A stretch of DNA of 64,000 bases from Euonymus europaeus. Its lineage: Eukaryota > Streptophyta > Magnoliopsida > Celastrales > Celastraceae. Where the stretch lies: the NCBI GenBank assembly GCA_963580455.1, contig OY756968.1, positions 23,467,996-23,531,995 on the forward strand. The letters are read 5' to 3'. Both the position numbers and the translations under genes were made by a program. The notes under the pieces were generated by a model that did not search any database, had not been told where the DNA came from, and worked only from the letters and a program-made list of their open reading frames with translations. Positions 21,205 to 32,982 of the stretch are shown here, piece after piece (the first letter of the stretch is position 1; each line of letters begins with the position of its first letter).

Positions 21205-24200
21205 ATGCCGATCGCCGGTAGTATGCGACGGAGGCAACAGCGACTGCCGGTGCAGAGGCAGGCTGGGATCGTTAATCGGCTGGCCTTCGGATTTAGATTC
21301 ACTTGGCGGAGAGCCTTACGTTTCATCATTGTCAGCCTCGCTTGTGTCGCTCTCTTTCCCCCCATCTTCTTCCATTTGAGACTCCGCCATTTCCGTCAGG
21401 TACTCTTTCTCTCTCTCTTTCCGTTTTTTGTTGGGGTTACTTATTATGATCTTTACATGTTTTTGCAGATGCAATCAAGGAAGTGTGGTTGGTTGAATGA
21501 TCCTCCACTTGTATGTGCTCATGGTGGTGATTCAACCAATGCATTCCCCAACACAGTACGTGATATAATTGCTGTCTCTTTTTGATTTTTCGAAATCTAA
21601 ATTGAACGTTGTCTGTCAAGCTTTTGGTCAAGCACGGATTATGCTTTTAATCATCGTTGAATTATTTTCCTCTTTGATTTTTTCATGACTTATCCTACAT
21701 AGATGGACGCTTACAATAACGCTCTTCATTCGAAAGTAGACTGCATTGAGATTGATGTTTCGCGTTCTTCAGATGGTGTTCTGTTTGCTCTTCATGACAG
21801 GTAATTTTGGGCTCGCATTTCTAAACGATTTTATTGGTGTATATTTGATAATTTGGTGACATATTTTATCAAGAATAATGGATTAAGAACTTTTTGATGC
21901 AGTGAGATTTCTTTTTTCTTTCCTGAAGTGAGGATGAGCTTCTTGACTTTCTTAAGTGATATATTTTTGTGATAAACTAAATATGCTCTGCATCTATCAA
22001 ACTGGGTCTAGTAGTTAAAACATTTGGGATTTTTGCTGGAACCAGTTTAAAAGAGGTTTTCATGACTCATGTAAAGAATCTTCATTTTTTCTGGAACCAG
22101 AAGTAGATTTAGTCATTTTGTGTTTTGCTAGAGGGAGAAAGACTAAAGTTCCTTTTTCCTTGACAATAAAGTTGTTACATGAAATATTCCATTTGCAGCG
22201 TCAACGTCCTTTTAAAACTTGGATAATGTTTTGATATTCTTGTTAGGGAAAAGATTATTGTGGATTGTGTTGCTAAGAGTTAATTTTGACAAATGTTTGG
22301 AGACTTGATTTGCTTTTGGCACAGGCAGGGATTTGCAGCAGATGTCTCGTAACAATACTTCTAGAGTTGGGTACCTGAGCACAAAGGAGGTGAGTCTTTT
22401 AACTGGGATATCGTTTTTAATGGTGAAATTATTGTGCTGTGCTTAATTTATATTTATTTCACAAACACCACCATTTCAGACCATATTCTTTTTAATATCA
22501 TTGATGTATTTTTTTATTTTTTTTTCTTCCATGTTTCACATGTTGTACTTGGCTGGAACCTCAGTTGGTTCCCTTTTAGTAAAATCTCTCTAACAATTAG
22601 TATTGAATGGATTTCTAGTTAGCAGAGGTTGAGTAAATTACATTCCTTATTTCATACCCTTTGATAACCCTAATTAAAATAATAACTTTCCTAATAAATA
22701 AGATAATTAGCTCCTAAAATATTACTTAAAAAAAGATACTACTTGACTTATGATAGGAAAATAATAAAAACTAAAATTATGGTCTTTTATAGCGCATATG
22801 GGTCATAACCACTTGTCGACCTCAATCCCAATAGAACTCATCCGTGCTTACTTCGTCGGTCTGATGATCCGAAACATGTTCTTCCAATCTGCATCAACCT
22901 GCTTGTTTCCATACTAGAATAGTGGAATTGTATTTTGGTTTGATTTTTTGTAAACTGGCTTTTGTAATATCTCATACTTTCCTTGACCTCAACAGTGCAG
23001 AGAAAAATCCAGGACATTATATTAGTCATTTTTGAATAGCATGCCGGCATGACCCATAACTTGATTCTTGCTACATAAAGAATAGATGGCTTGTCAGATT
23101 TGTGCTGAATTTTAAGTAATAGACCATATGCATGATATAATCACTTTCAATCCTTTTTAAGAAATGTTGTAAGATACTCAAATATTTTATTATTCAAACC
23201 TCTGTCTAGTTTGACTCTTTTTGTTGTTGTGCTATTAAGTTTATTATTGTTGTTTTTTCTCTGTTTTTATAGATTATTTCAGCACGCATATATCTGAGTA
23301 ATGTTGATTGAATTATACGCTAGTTTCTGGTTGTAGATAAAAGAACTAGATGCTTCTCATTGGTCTGCACAGAGCTCTCATGATCAGAAAGTTTCCACTC
23401 TTGAAGATGCATTGATGGTATAATCAGGATTCAAATTTGATGCTCTCTCATGCAAAAGATTATTATTTGTTAAAAGACACATCTATCTGTAGTTTTCAAA
23501 TGATGCATACTTTATGGGGATGGAGGACTTGATCATGCATCCTAAGTTCATTCTTGGGCTGTTTTCTTTATTGGTGTTCTTTGTCCATGAACCCTGGGTC
23601 GCTTATTACTCTCTGTTACTTTCTTATTTCGTTGAAAGTTTAGGTCCTTGCCTCCTTGGGCATTAGCTTATGGTTACTGCTTTAGGTACGAGGTTGTGCA
23701 CTACACTTTTGAAAATGCAACCATGAAAAAAAATCTCGAATTATCTCGGGGACTTCTTTTGTGATGATATTTATTGAATCCAAACTCATGGTACTGGGCA
23801 TTTCCATCATCTATCATTTACTTCTCACCTTCCCTTCTTTCTTGTTTAATTTTGTCAAAGTGCTTGGAATTGGTATATCTGTGGCAATGACATGAATGGA
23901 CTTTTATAGTTGGTGTCAAGTTCGGTTCAGCAGGTGATTCTGGATGCAAAGGTTGGACCTCCTTCACATGAAAAGGGCCTTGCCAAGGATATTCTTTCTG
24001 TTGTGAGTCCTTTCTCTTTCAATTTTATCTTCTGTTTTAATCCTTTGGACAGTCTCCCTTGAAAGAGTTGGAAAGATGAAAATTACAACCTGTATTCTAC
24101 ATAATTGTTAGAGTATTGAGTTTTGTTTAGTAACAAATATGTGTTGTACTTGCCAAGTTTAGTTTGTTAGTGTTACTTTCAAGTCATTTAAGTCATGTGT

Positions 24201-25602
24201 TGTATTATAGTGGTTGTGATAGAGTCAAATGTGTGGCTAGGATTATATTTCCTATAAAAGTCCAGAAAATCTTGTACTTTTGTTCTCTTAAAAAGAAATC
24301 ATGTCTTAGTTCGTGTAGTAGAACACTTGTAACAAAACTAAGCAATACAGAATTTCAAAGCTTTTTCTGGAGTTTGATCTTATTTGGTTGTTAGTTGAGT
24401 TCCTTTTGTAGTTTCCTTCTTGGTTGTATTAACCGGGAGTTGGTTCAAGCTCATAGCAGAAGCTTGTTTGGCAGCTTGTCACAAGTGGAAGATTTGGAGC
24501 TCAACTCGGTTATTTCAATCCAGATTCTCTTGTGTTACTGAGATCTGGTTCTCACAAATTTAACAATAAAGCATAAGCAGAACAATTCTCGGGAGATGAA
24601 CCTGCACGAACAAATTTTAACAGAATGCTTCTTGGACTAGTCACTTGAAAGTAAATTTAAGTGTCTGAAATAATTTTTCATCTTATTAAACTTTCTCAGT
24701 CATGTAAATCCTTCTGTTATACTTGCTAAATTTTCCAGCTTAAAAGAGCACGTTGCTTGAATTGCCTGGTTTGGGCCAAGAGTGACGATCTAGCCCGGGA
24801 TGTAATGAAACTAACGTCAGATGTTACGGTAAGCAGAACTTGAATATTTTGACCTGATTAAATTGGGGCGAAATTGCTTCAAATTTCCCTTGAAGTCTAA
24901 GCTACTGATTTGAGAAAGAAGCTGGCAGTGCAAGTTTTGAAGTATTTTCGGTGTATGTTACTGGTGCAACTCTTTCTTCCAGGTAGGCTATATTGTTATG
25001 TTGGATCATTCTACTGGGACGAGGAGCAACTTGTTGAGAATGAAAGGAGCTAGAGTCGTTGGTGTTTACCATCCATTAATTGATGAAAAGCTTGTGAAGA
25101 TTCTGCATGGGTATGAACTTTATCCTTAAATGTCTCTCTTTTTATAGGTAAAAGTAAATTTTATTGGCCTACAAGCAGCACAAGGAACTGGTGAAATGAA
25201 GTTACAATCTGTATATGGTCATTTTGTCAGAGCAATTACTATTGCTTCACAGTTCACACCCCCCTAACTAACAACTCTTTTGTTTTTCCAGTCCAACCCA
25301 GCAAAGAGTTATATCTCACTTTTTATGATAAGTCATAAGTCATGAGTTAGTAGTTAATGTTTATTTGTCCATTGTTGTTTAAGCTTAAAGCCTAGCTGGT
25401 GCATTCTTTGATAATTGATTTGTTTGGGTTCAACAGGAGGAATAAGAAGGTATATGGCTGGACTGTTGATGATGCTGATTCTATGCAGAGAATGTTGTAC
25501 GAGCGTGTGGATGCTGTTGTGACGAGCAACCCAACTCTATTTCAACGCACAATGCAAGATGTCAGAACGCAGTGCCTTGAAGAGGGTTTTCCCTTGGCAT
25601 GA
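21205..25602 (+). CDS. Glycerophosphodiester phosphodiesterase, GDPD4-like, membrane-anchored
   Basis: Nine coding exons: 21205-21399, 21469-21555, 21703-21800, 22329-22389, 23337-23417, 23910-24002, 24739-24828, 24983-25110 and 25437-25602; frame is kept throughout, 999 nt, 332 residues. The product should hydrolyse glycerophosphodiesters to glycerol-3-phosphate and an alcohol. Residues 40-57 form one hydrophobic segment after an Arg-rich N-terminus, suggesting a type II membrane anchor. The GDPD barrel follows, with His83 in CAHGGDS, Glu110 and Asp112 in CIEIDVSRSSDG, and His125 in LFALHD. The usual HRG and PENT signatures read HGG (Arg to Gly) and FPNT. A C-terminal VYGWTVDDADSM matches the family strand 7-8 region. 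The GDPD4 assignment rests on the anchor and HGG variant, from memory. The start is the first in-frame ATG. For exon 4 the acceptor at 22327-22328 was chosen to keep HDRDLQQM in frame. Confidence 0.9.
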
Positions 25603-25747
25603 CGACTCCATATATTCACATAATGACATTTCCTATTTTCCAGTATGTGATTATCAGATTACTGCATGTAACTTTTTCAAAATACAAGATTATTATCCCA
25701 AATGCCACTGAATCTATATTTGTTTTCATAATAAATGTGTAAATCCA

Positions 25748-25868
25748 TTCTCTTTCCGTGGATAATTGCACTAGGCAAAATTAAAATCCGTTCCTTTCCG
25801 TGGATAATTGCACTAGGCAAAATTAAAATCCGTTCCTTTCCGTGGTTAATTGCACTAGGTAAAATTAA
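25748..25868. repeat. 42-bp tandem repeat, three copies, 3' of the GDPD gene
   Basis: The word CCGTGG recurs at 25756, 25798 and 25840, exactly 42 bp apart, each followed by ATAATTGCACTAGGCAAAAT (third copy diverged). It starts about 150 bp after the GDPD stop codon, so it may be transcribed in the 3' UTR. Confidence 0.9.
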
Positions 25869-25936
25869 CTCTTTCAGCCAAGCAATCTTCATATGTAACG
25901 GCAGCTCCTCATTTTGATAAAGCCTTTAAGTGTGAA

Positions 25937-26545
25937 GTGCAGCTTTCGGCTAGGCGGGTTATGACAGTGCTTGTGTCTTGGAGCCCTCCTCTCAATGGCT
26001 GGGTGACCCTCAACTCTGATGGTTGTTGTAGGGGTAATTTGGGTTGTGCAGGAGGAGGTGGGTTATTGCGTGATTTTTGGGGAAGATGGTTGTCGGGTCA
26101 TAGGGTGAATATTGGGTTTTGCAGTGCAATAGAAGCAGAGCTTTGGGCAGTGTTTCATGGTTAAAGGCGGCTTGGAATGCGGAGTACTACAACATCATTC
26201 TGGAGACTGATTCTACTTTAGTGGCTTCTTGGTTAAATAATATGGAGACCCCATTCTTTCTTTGACCAACTTAATCCACGAGTACAACTATTTTCTGAGT
26301 CGAGCCGAGACTGGAGGGTTCACGTTCGTCATGTCTACAAAGAGCGTAACAAATCTGTCGATTTGTTGACGACGAGAGCTTTGCTTCATGAGCGGAGATT
26401 TCAATTGGTTTAATTTTCTTCTAATGATCCAGCTACTTTGATCTGGGAGGATATGGTGGGAGTTAGTTATCCCAGAAGTGTTATGAGTTTGGACTAAATG
26501 TTAAGTGTCGGGTATTTCCCCTCCCATGTACCCAAAAAAATAATA
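25937..26545 (+). pseudogene. RNase H domain remnant of a LINE (non-LTR retrotransposon) 3' end
   Basis: Broken plant-type RNase H: GWVTLNSDGCCRGN (first catalytic Asp region), GGGGLLRD, SAIEAELWAVFHGLKAAW with an in-frame stop before LKAAW at about 26161, ILETDSTLVASWL, then after a frame change RDWRVHVRHVYKERNKSVDLL. This order is that of the C-terminal RNase H of plant L1-type LINEs. An A-rich run (about 26530-26543) and an (AT)n tract follow, as at a LINE 3' end. The rest of the LINE is missing, consistent with 5' truncation. Confidence 0.75.
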
Positions 26546-27144
26546 TATATATATATATATATATAACAGGAATGCTCCTAGGCGGGATCCCGCTTTTTGC
26601 ATTTGTGCGGGATACTTCTTGGCCGTTCACCTAGACGGTCAGATCCGTATTTTTTTATAAAAAAATATTCCAGATTTTTTTTTGGTCTCTATCCCTCTCT
26701 CTCTCCCCGATTACCTCTTTGCAAACTTTACCCAAACAACATTGGGTCTTCATCCGATGACGCAACTTGTTGCCGTTGATGGCCGTAGCACTATTGCTGG
26801 TCATGCTTCAAAGTGGAACAAAACATATTTGTTTGCATTTCTATGAGTCGATAGGAGAGCTCAAAGGTCGCGAAAGCCATTTCTCTGCCCAACCTCATGA
26901 CCCGATCTACCTGGCTCTCAATCTCTTTGCAACTTGGGCGAACTTGGGGAAATCAATTTCTGGCCTTACGTGTTCATATTGAAGGTGAGTGGCGTTGAAG
27001 CTTGAAGCTTTTAGTAAATTAGTTTTGATCTCTGGCCGGCATTGCGTGCAAATTCTCATCTTTGTATTTGTCCTATTTATTTTATAGGCACTGGTGTGAA
27101 AGTGTGCATACTCTCCTCTCTCTGGTATAATTTATATATTTCGC

Positions 27145-27318
27145 ATGGATAGTGAAATGAATTTCGTTGAGTCAGTAGATTTGGGTTCTTGATCAACAAA
27201 GTTGGATGAATATGTGCCTAAAGTGGTGTTTGAAAAAATCCCTAGAATAGGTCAAGAGTTTGATTCAATTGAAGATGCTCAAAATTTTTATAATGAATAT
27301 GCCAAGTTTGCGTTAGGC
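27145..27318 (+). pseudogene. FAR1-type DNA-binding domain fragment
   Basis: The frame from the ATG at 27145 reads MDSEMNFVESVDLGS, a TGA, then KVVFEKIPRIGQEFDSIEDA and QNFYNEYAKFA. The GQEFDSIEDAQNFYNEYA block is the start of the FAR1 domain shared by FHY3/FAR1 regulators and Jittery-type MULE transposases. The protein ends abruptly; the zinc-binding part and transposase core are absent. Located inside the MULE, so a transposase remnant is more likely than a host regulator. Confidence 0.7.
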
Positions 27319-27349
27319 CAACAATTTTCAGCGGCAAATGTTCCATTTC

Positions 27350-27770
27350 TACTGTTGAACTTGTGTTAATGTACTGCTGAACTTGTCCGGATTTGTCTAG
27401 TTTTTGTTAATGTACTGCTGAACTTGTGTTAATGTTTTGACTGAACTTGTGTTAATGTACTGCTGAACTTGTCCCGATTTGTTCAGTTTTGTTAATGAAT
27501 TATGCAGACTTGTTGATGGAATGTCCAGATTTTGTTGTTGTAATGCCAATGTAACATATTTGTTACCAGCTTTTGTAACTTCCAGAATTTATTTATCTTA
27601 ATTCCAGCTTGTTAATGAATTATGCAGACTTGTTGTGCCCAGCTTTTGTTAATGAAGAATGTCCAGATTTTAATTGATCCTATTAATGAATTGTCCAGCT
27701 TGTTTTTGTAACTTCTAGAATTTATTTATCATAATTCCAGCTTGTTATTGAATTGTCCAGAATTTGTTAA
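27350..27770. repeat. Degenerate short tandem repeats inside the MULE
   Basis: Irregular reiteration of TGTTAATGTACTGCTGAACT, TTTTGTTAATGAATT and GTCCAGATTTTGTT-type words for about 400 bp, followed by ordinary DNA. It looks like decayed reiterated DNA, not coding. Confidence 0.65.
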
Positions 27771-28624
27771 TGAATTGTGAAGTAGACAATCTTGTAGAAC
27801 AATGCAAGATGCGAACCAGCAAGAACCAACAATGCACTAGATTTATCAACAAGAACCAACCACCAAGAACTAACAAAAAAAAAAAATAGGAGTGTCCTGG
27901 GGCTTGCACCAATGCTTTCAGACTAATAGGAAGAACCTCCCTTCTCCATATAGTTGTCAAAGCTTGCAAGTCGTTTTTTACTTTATTGAGACATCTCAAG
28001 TTGACATTTTTCATTCTCCCCTAGTGGCGAAACCTTGCAAGCCTATTTCAGTAAATACAATTGTATCTCAATTTGATAAAATGCAAATGTCGACCAGCCA
28101 ACTCATGCCAATTGCAAATCAGATAGGCATTCTAACAAACACCTTCACTACATAAAATAACAAAGTTTTTATAAGGTCAAATTTACACTAGAAATCCCAT
28201 CATAATTGCATAAATCAAGTTCCCCCTATGATGGCAAGCTTGGAGCGTGTCCTGCAAAGCTAGTGAGCGCCACGTTTGACCAATCACCAGATGCTTTGTG
28301 CTTCTTGTTCGCAAGTGCTTGATAGCAAGTCGCCGAACATAGAGTAGGAAGATGGGCATGGGAGATCGACGAAAGAGGAGTAGATAATCAGGTTATGAGG
28401 TTGAGCAGAGAGGGATACGGGAGAGAGAGAGACCGGTGAGGGAAAGATCGAACATCGAAAGCCAAGCGGAGAGAGGGTTGGTAAAGTTTGGAGGGAGAGA
28501 TAGAGAAAACAAAATCATTTCCAGATTTTTTTTTTTAAAAATACGGATCTAACCGTCCAGTTGGACAGCCGTAAAGTATCCCGCACAAATACAAAAAGCG
28601 GGATTCCACCAAGGAGCATTCCTG

Positions 28625-29321
28625 TATATATATGTATATATATACATATATATGTATATATGTATATATGTATATAAATATATTATATATATTTCAACGT
28701 TAACTTTATGCTCGAATACAACATGAGATATACAGGGAAGACGTCGGATACTCGATTCAGGAAAATTATATACGTTTGCGGTTTGCTGTTCGAGTTGTCA
28801 AAATATTTGTTTGATAGAGAGGATCTCTAACAAACGCGTCAATATCTTTCAGCCTTTCATGACTTTATTCATAAAAAAGAAAATTGTATATAAATTAGGT
28901 TTTTTTTTTCTTTCTCATTTTCAACTATTGGGAACACCTCTCCACGTCATATTAGGCTTGTAGAGTGACGTGGCATAGATCAGACGCCATAATGGAATGG
29001 ATGTACTGTAGGTTGGTTCGTAGGATATTTTGTGAATGGCGGAAACAGAACTGACCACGAACGAGTGGCTTTCAAGTTTCGACCGACAGACCGGCTCTTC
29101 TCCAAAGACAAACGAACTTATCAGATGTGAACATAAAATCAAAAGTTAGATTCAAATAAATTAAGAAAAAGCAGACAAAACCCCAATAAAATGCTTATTT
29201 TTATGTATTAAGGAACGAATAAGTGGTAGATCACGTATGATTTTGGAAAGCAAAAGGGATTTACAGCAGGTTAAATTAGTTGAAGTTACTTGATTTCTTT
29301 TAGAAGAAGCAGAACAAGAAA
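28625..29321. other. (TA)n tract and 5' region of the DUF2062 gene
   Basis: 28625-28690 is a TA/GTATA-rich simple repeat that was the insertion target of the neighbouring MULE. The remainder leads into the DUF2062 gene. Frames on the minus strand (28921-29457) match nothing. Confidence 0.5.
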
Positions 29322-32117
29322 ATGGCTTTTTCCAAGATTGGATTGCCATCTTGGTTTCAGAAGAAGATCGTCGATCCCCTTTACCAAATCCTCCGCCGGT
29401 ACCCTCACAATATCCTTTATTTAAATGGATGTATATATGTGTGTTCCGTGTTCGCATAGGGATATTGACACTATTCTGTATGAAATGAGCCTTATGATTT
29501 CTAGGTTATTGAGATCAAGCATAATGGGTTTTGTTTTTGGCTTTTGTGCTTTATTGCGGTTGTACACACTATACTCTAGAGTGCTTAAAGCTTTAGGCTT
29601 TTTCCCTGTTTATCAATTTATTATTGTTTAGGTGGAATATTGTAATGGCCATAAAAGTGACTGATCATTTGGCTTGAATCGTGATTTTTCCTCAGAGGTG
29701 CAGAACCAAAGCAATTGGCGTTCTCTGCTGCCCTTGGTATCACCTTGGGTTTGTTTCCACTCTGTGGTATGTTGTTACTTTCTTCTTTTAGGCATTTGAT
29801 GATGTATTGCTTTCTGAGTTTTGATAAATATAATTTCTGGCCTGAGATGGCAGTGGAACTACTGGAGTTATAAACATCTCTGATATCTTTCAGAAATCAG
29901 AGCATTTGAGTTCTATGGAACATGATTGGATTGAATTAGCTTGTTGGTAAAATATGGCCTCAGAAATGAGAATCAGAGCTTCGAGGCAGCTAGGAAATGG
30001 CAGAGTTAAAAGAAAGACCCTTAAAAGCTTTCCTCTGTCTAGTTCTTGGCTCATCTGGAAAGAGAGAAATGACAGAACTTTCAATGATTTAGAGACATAT
30101 CTTGAACTTTTATGGATAGATGGCGCATCTTTTGGATGCGAGATCATTGTACTAATTTCTTGGAGAACATAAGCGTAGATGTCTTGTAATCTTCTTGTGA
30201 TTGTACCTCCGTGGTGCTCCTCCCACGTTTAGTGGTTTTTTTTTTTTTTGCATTCGTAAAAAAGTGAAAACAGTTTTTCTATGATTTCAAAGTTAAGGGT
30301 TTAGGACATGAAATCAAGAAGGAACATGTACATGTTTATGCGATGCTGTTTTAGATGGCACATGGATTGCGTAAATCATATCTAATTCAAGGCACTTTTT
30401 TAAAGATACCATAGTAATCCAAGGTGTAAAGTTGTGTTGGGATTATTATTCCTTTTGCCATTGTTGATATCTGTTTTTGGGGGCAGAGGAGCTTTAGCGT
30501 TAACCAGTTGTGGAGATCAGCCTAACATGTTGCTTGCTGCTCTGTCTATGCTTATTTCACTTCTTAGATATCATCGAAATGTCTAAAGCTCCATGAAACA
30601 GGCGTCACCGTGCTCTTGTGTGGCATGGCCATTGCTGTGCTGGGATCCCTTTGCCATGCGCCCAGCGTGATGCTTGCCAATTTTATTGCGACTCCGATGG
30701 AGTTAAGGTACAAATATGCTTTCAATAATTCTGCATTTATTTTTATTTTCACTTCTTTTGCTTATTTGTTCAATGCCAATGTTAATTCAATGATGAGCTA
30801 TCATTAATGCATAATACACACAAATGCACAGATACAGAGGCCTATACCAAGGTAAACAATCACGATGATATAATGGTACAATCATGATCTCTCTGGGATA
30901 GTCTTTCATACTTCCTGATTTCTTGAATACTTCCCAAAAGAAGAATAAAAAGAAGATTTTTTTACTAATGCTTGCTCGGTTCTACTTCCAGTACATTTTC
31001 AATGCATTATTGATTTTTATTTGTAATGTAAGCACATTGAGGCAACAAGTTTGCAATTGGACTTGCACTATTTTAATGCAATAGCACTCTCTGAAGAAAA
31101 AACCTTTGCCATGCATTTCCGTTTGACAAAAACAATGCCTTCTATCAATTGAAACCTTTTCTTGCGTGAAAAAGTTTTGGCAACTCACGCAAGCTACACT
31201 CTTTTATTCTCTGTTGCTTTTAATATTAGTTTTCTATTCTGAGTTTTTTTTTCTCTACTTCTGTTGTCCTCAAGTTTGATGGTACCGTTCCTTCGCTTTG
31301 GTGAAGCCATCTCTGGTGGACCCCATTTTCCATTGACATCTGACGCTCTGAAGAAGGTTTTGACAGGCGAAGCTTCACTTGAAGTTATGTCAAGTATTGC
31401 CCATGCGGTATGTGGCCTAGTTGTTTGTTTTCTATAACTTCAACGTCTTGCTTTCGCTCATCCATACTCACACATGCACATAGACCTACACATTCTAATG
31501 AAAATAATAAACAACTGTCCCTCTTGTGGTTGATTAGAATGATGCCAGTCGAATGGTTTAATATGTTGTTATCAGCTTGAAGAGCTGTGTTAAAAGCAGG
31601 CATCTACCATTGTTTTCTGTTGGCCAATTCTGACGCCCAATTTCAGAAAGCCTTTAAAGCAACAGTTTGAAGAACATTTACTTATAACTTTAGCAACTCC
31701 TTGATGTTTTTGTTGGGATCTTAACTTTGTTAAATGGTTGCCTATGCATGGTCCTGCTCAATGGAACGACAGTACCACAGTTAAGTTTATTGAAGGAATG
31801 CCAGTATTTTAATGTAGAATGAAATTTACTCTAGGAAGTGGGTAGCTCCCATCACCCCATTCTTTTGCTTGTTTTAAATGTATATTTTTGTAGTCACTTG
31901 GAGGACATTTCAATGAATGTTTCCCTGAATAATCACTCAAGCATATTGTCTGCAGTTGTTGGGATGGCTTGTAGCAGCACCTTTTATTTTGGTGGCACTT
32001 TACTTGGTATTCTTGCCTTGTTTCAAGATATTGGTTCGCAAGTTCAGCACCACTTCAGCAAGCCCTAAGAAATCACCACTGCATCCAGATGTTCAGCTCA
32101 AGGTCAGGGATGTTTGA
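29322..32117 (+). CDS. DUF2062 family small integral membrane protein
   Basis: Five coding exons: 29322-29398, 29696-29766, 30602-30707, 31275-31407 and 31956-32117; 549 nt, 182 residues. Frame and GT/AG agree at every junction. The protein starts MAFSKIGLPSWFQKKIVDPL. The DUF2062 core reads EPKQLAFSAALGITLGLFPL and CGVTVLLCGMAIAVLGSL, then ANFIATPMEL, RFGEAISGGPHFPLTSDAL, and a last membrane segment GWLVAAPFILVALYLVFLPC before a basic tail. Three hydrophobic segments (about residues 35-50, 52-70 and 130-150) suggest a membrane protein. The biochemical role of the family is not established; plant members are annotated only as DUF2062. It ends 866 bp from the convergent TAD3 stop. Confidence 0.88.
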
Positions 32118-32982
32118 TCACCACTGCCTTTCCAGTTACAAAAAGGAGCAACGATCATCACTTTCAACACCAATAAGATGGCTTGTACATAGACTTATTT
32201 AAAGATGGCGGGCGGGTCCTCTCAGCTCATTGTAGTTGATTTGTTCCTAAGTTTTCGATTAGAAATCAAAATCAGAGTGATTACTGCTTGACAACACAAA
32301 AACAGTGTGTTGCAGGGCCCTTACATTATCGTACTTGTTTGCTTACTGAAAACTTAACCTTTGATGATTGATCTTTTTCTTACTTTTCTTTTTCGAGTAT
32401 CTTTTCTCTCTATCTTCTTGATGCCTGATTTGGTCGTTGAAGCATGTTAATAAGTATTCTGCCTCTTCTCCAGGTTTTACCGCACGGAATGTAGAATTAC
32501 GTACATGATTTCATATGCACTGCACTGCCATGATGACTTTCTTTTCAACTAAAAACCTGCCAACGATCACTGATCATAGAGATTTTATGAGAAGTTATGA
32601 CAATTTGTTCATTTGGAGTCGTATCATTCATCATATTCACTGGTGTCCAAAAAATTACAATTGTAACTTTAGAATAACAAGAACAGCAAAAGGTTTGGTA
32701 TGCTATAAATGAGATTTTCCGGGCTAAGAAAGAGAGAACAAAGCAATATTAATGTATCTGCTGCAGTTTCCCGAGGTTCGATTGCAGTCATTGAAGACAT
32801 CTTGTGAAATAACCACTCCAACATCAAATGTTATGCTTGTCGATAACTGTTGACTCAAAAGCTATGTGGTTATTAACTCATTAAAAATGCTATATGGCTT
32901 CTATTAGAGTCCGTCGCTAGTTAGTTAATGGACGCTGCAGGGTATTGGCTCCTTCGTCTTTATCAAATATTTCAGCTATAAT
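32118..32982. other. Convergent intergenic region
   Basis: Holds the 3' ends of the DUF2062 gene (+) and the TAD3 gene (-). No separate gene is supported; short frames at 32515-32712 have no resemblance to any family. Confidence 0.5.

Larger units (their letters stand above)
26567..28624 (+). mobile_element. FAR1/Jittery-type MULE, non-autonomous, ~2.06 kb
   Basis: Terminal inverted repeats of about 115 bp: left CAGGAATGCTCCTAGGCGGG... at 26567-26683, and right ending ...ACCAAGGAGCATTCCTG at 28624. Both contain GCGGGAT-CCCGC, TTTGTGCGGGATACTT and GATCCGTATTTTT-type stretches. It sits in (TA)n DNA, so the 9-bp target duplication cannot be read. Inside are a FAR1-like coding remnant (27145-27318), then degenerate short repeats, and no intact transposase. 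Confidence 0.75.

Noticed and set aside
25677..25917. Repetitive peptide frames on both strands
   Set aside because: They are translations of the 42-bp tandem repeat downstream of the GDPD gene.
27145..27318. Host FAR1/FHY3 regulator
   Set aside because: It is a short fragment with an in-frame stop, inside inverted repeats of a MULE; the rest of the protein is missing.
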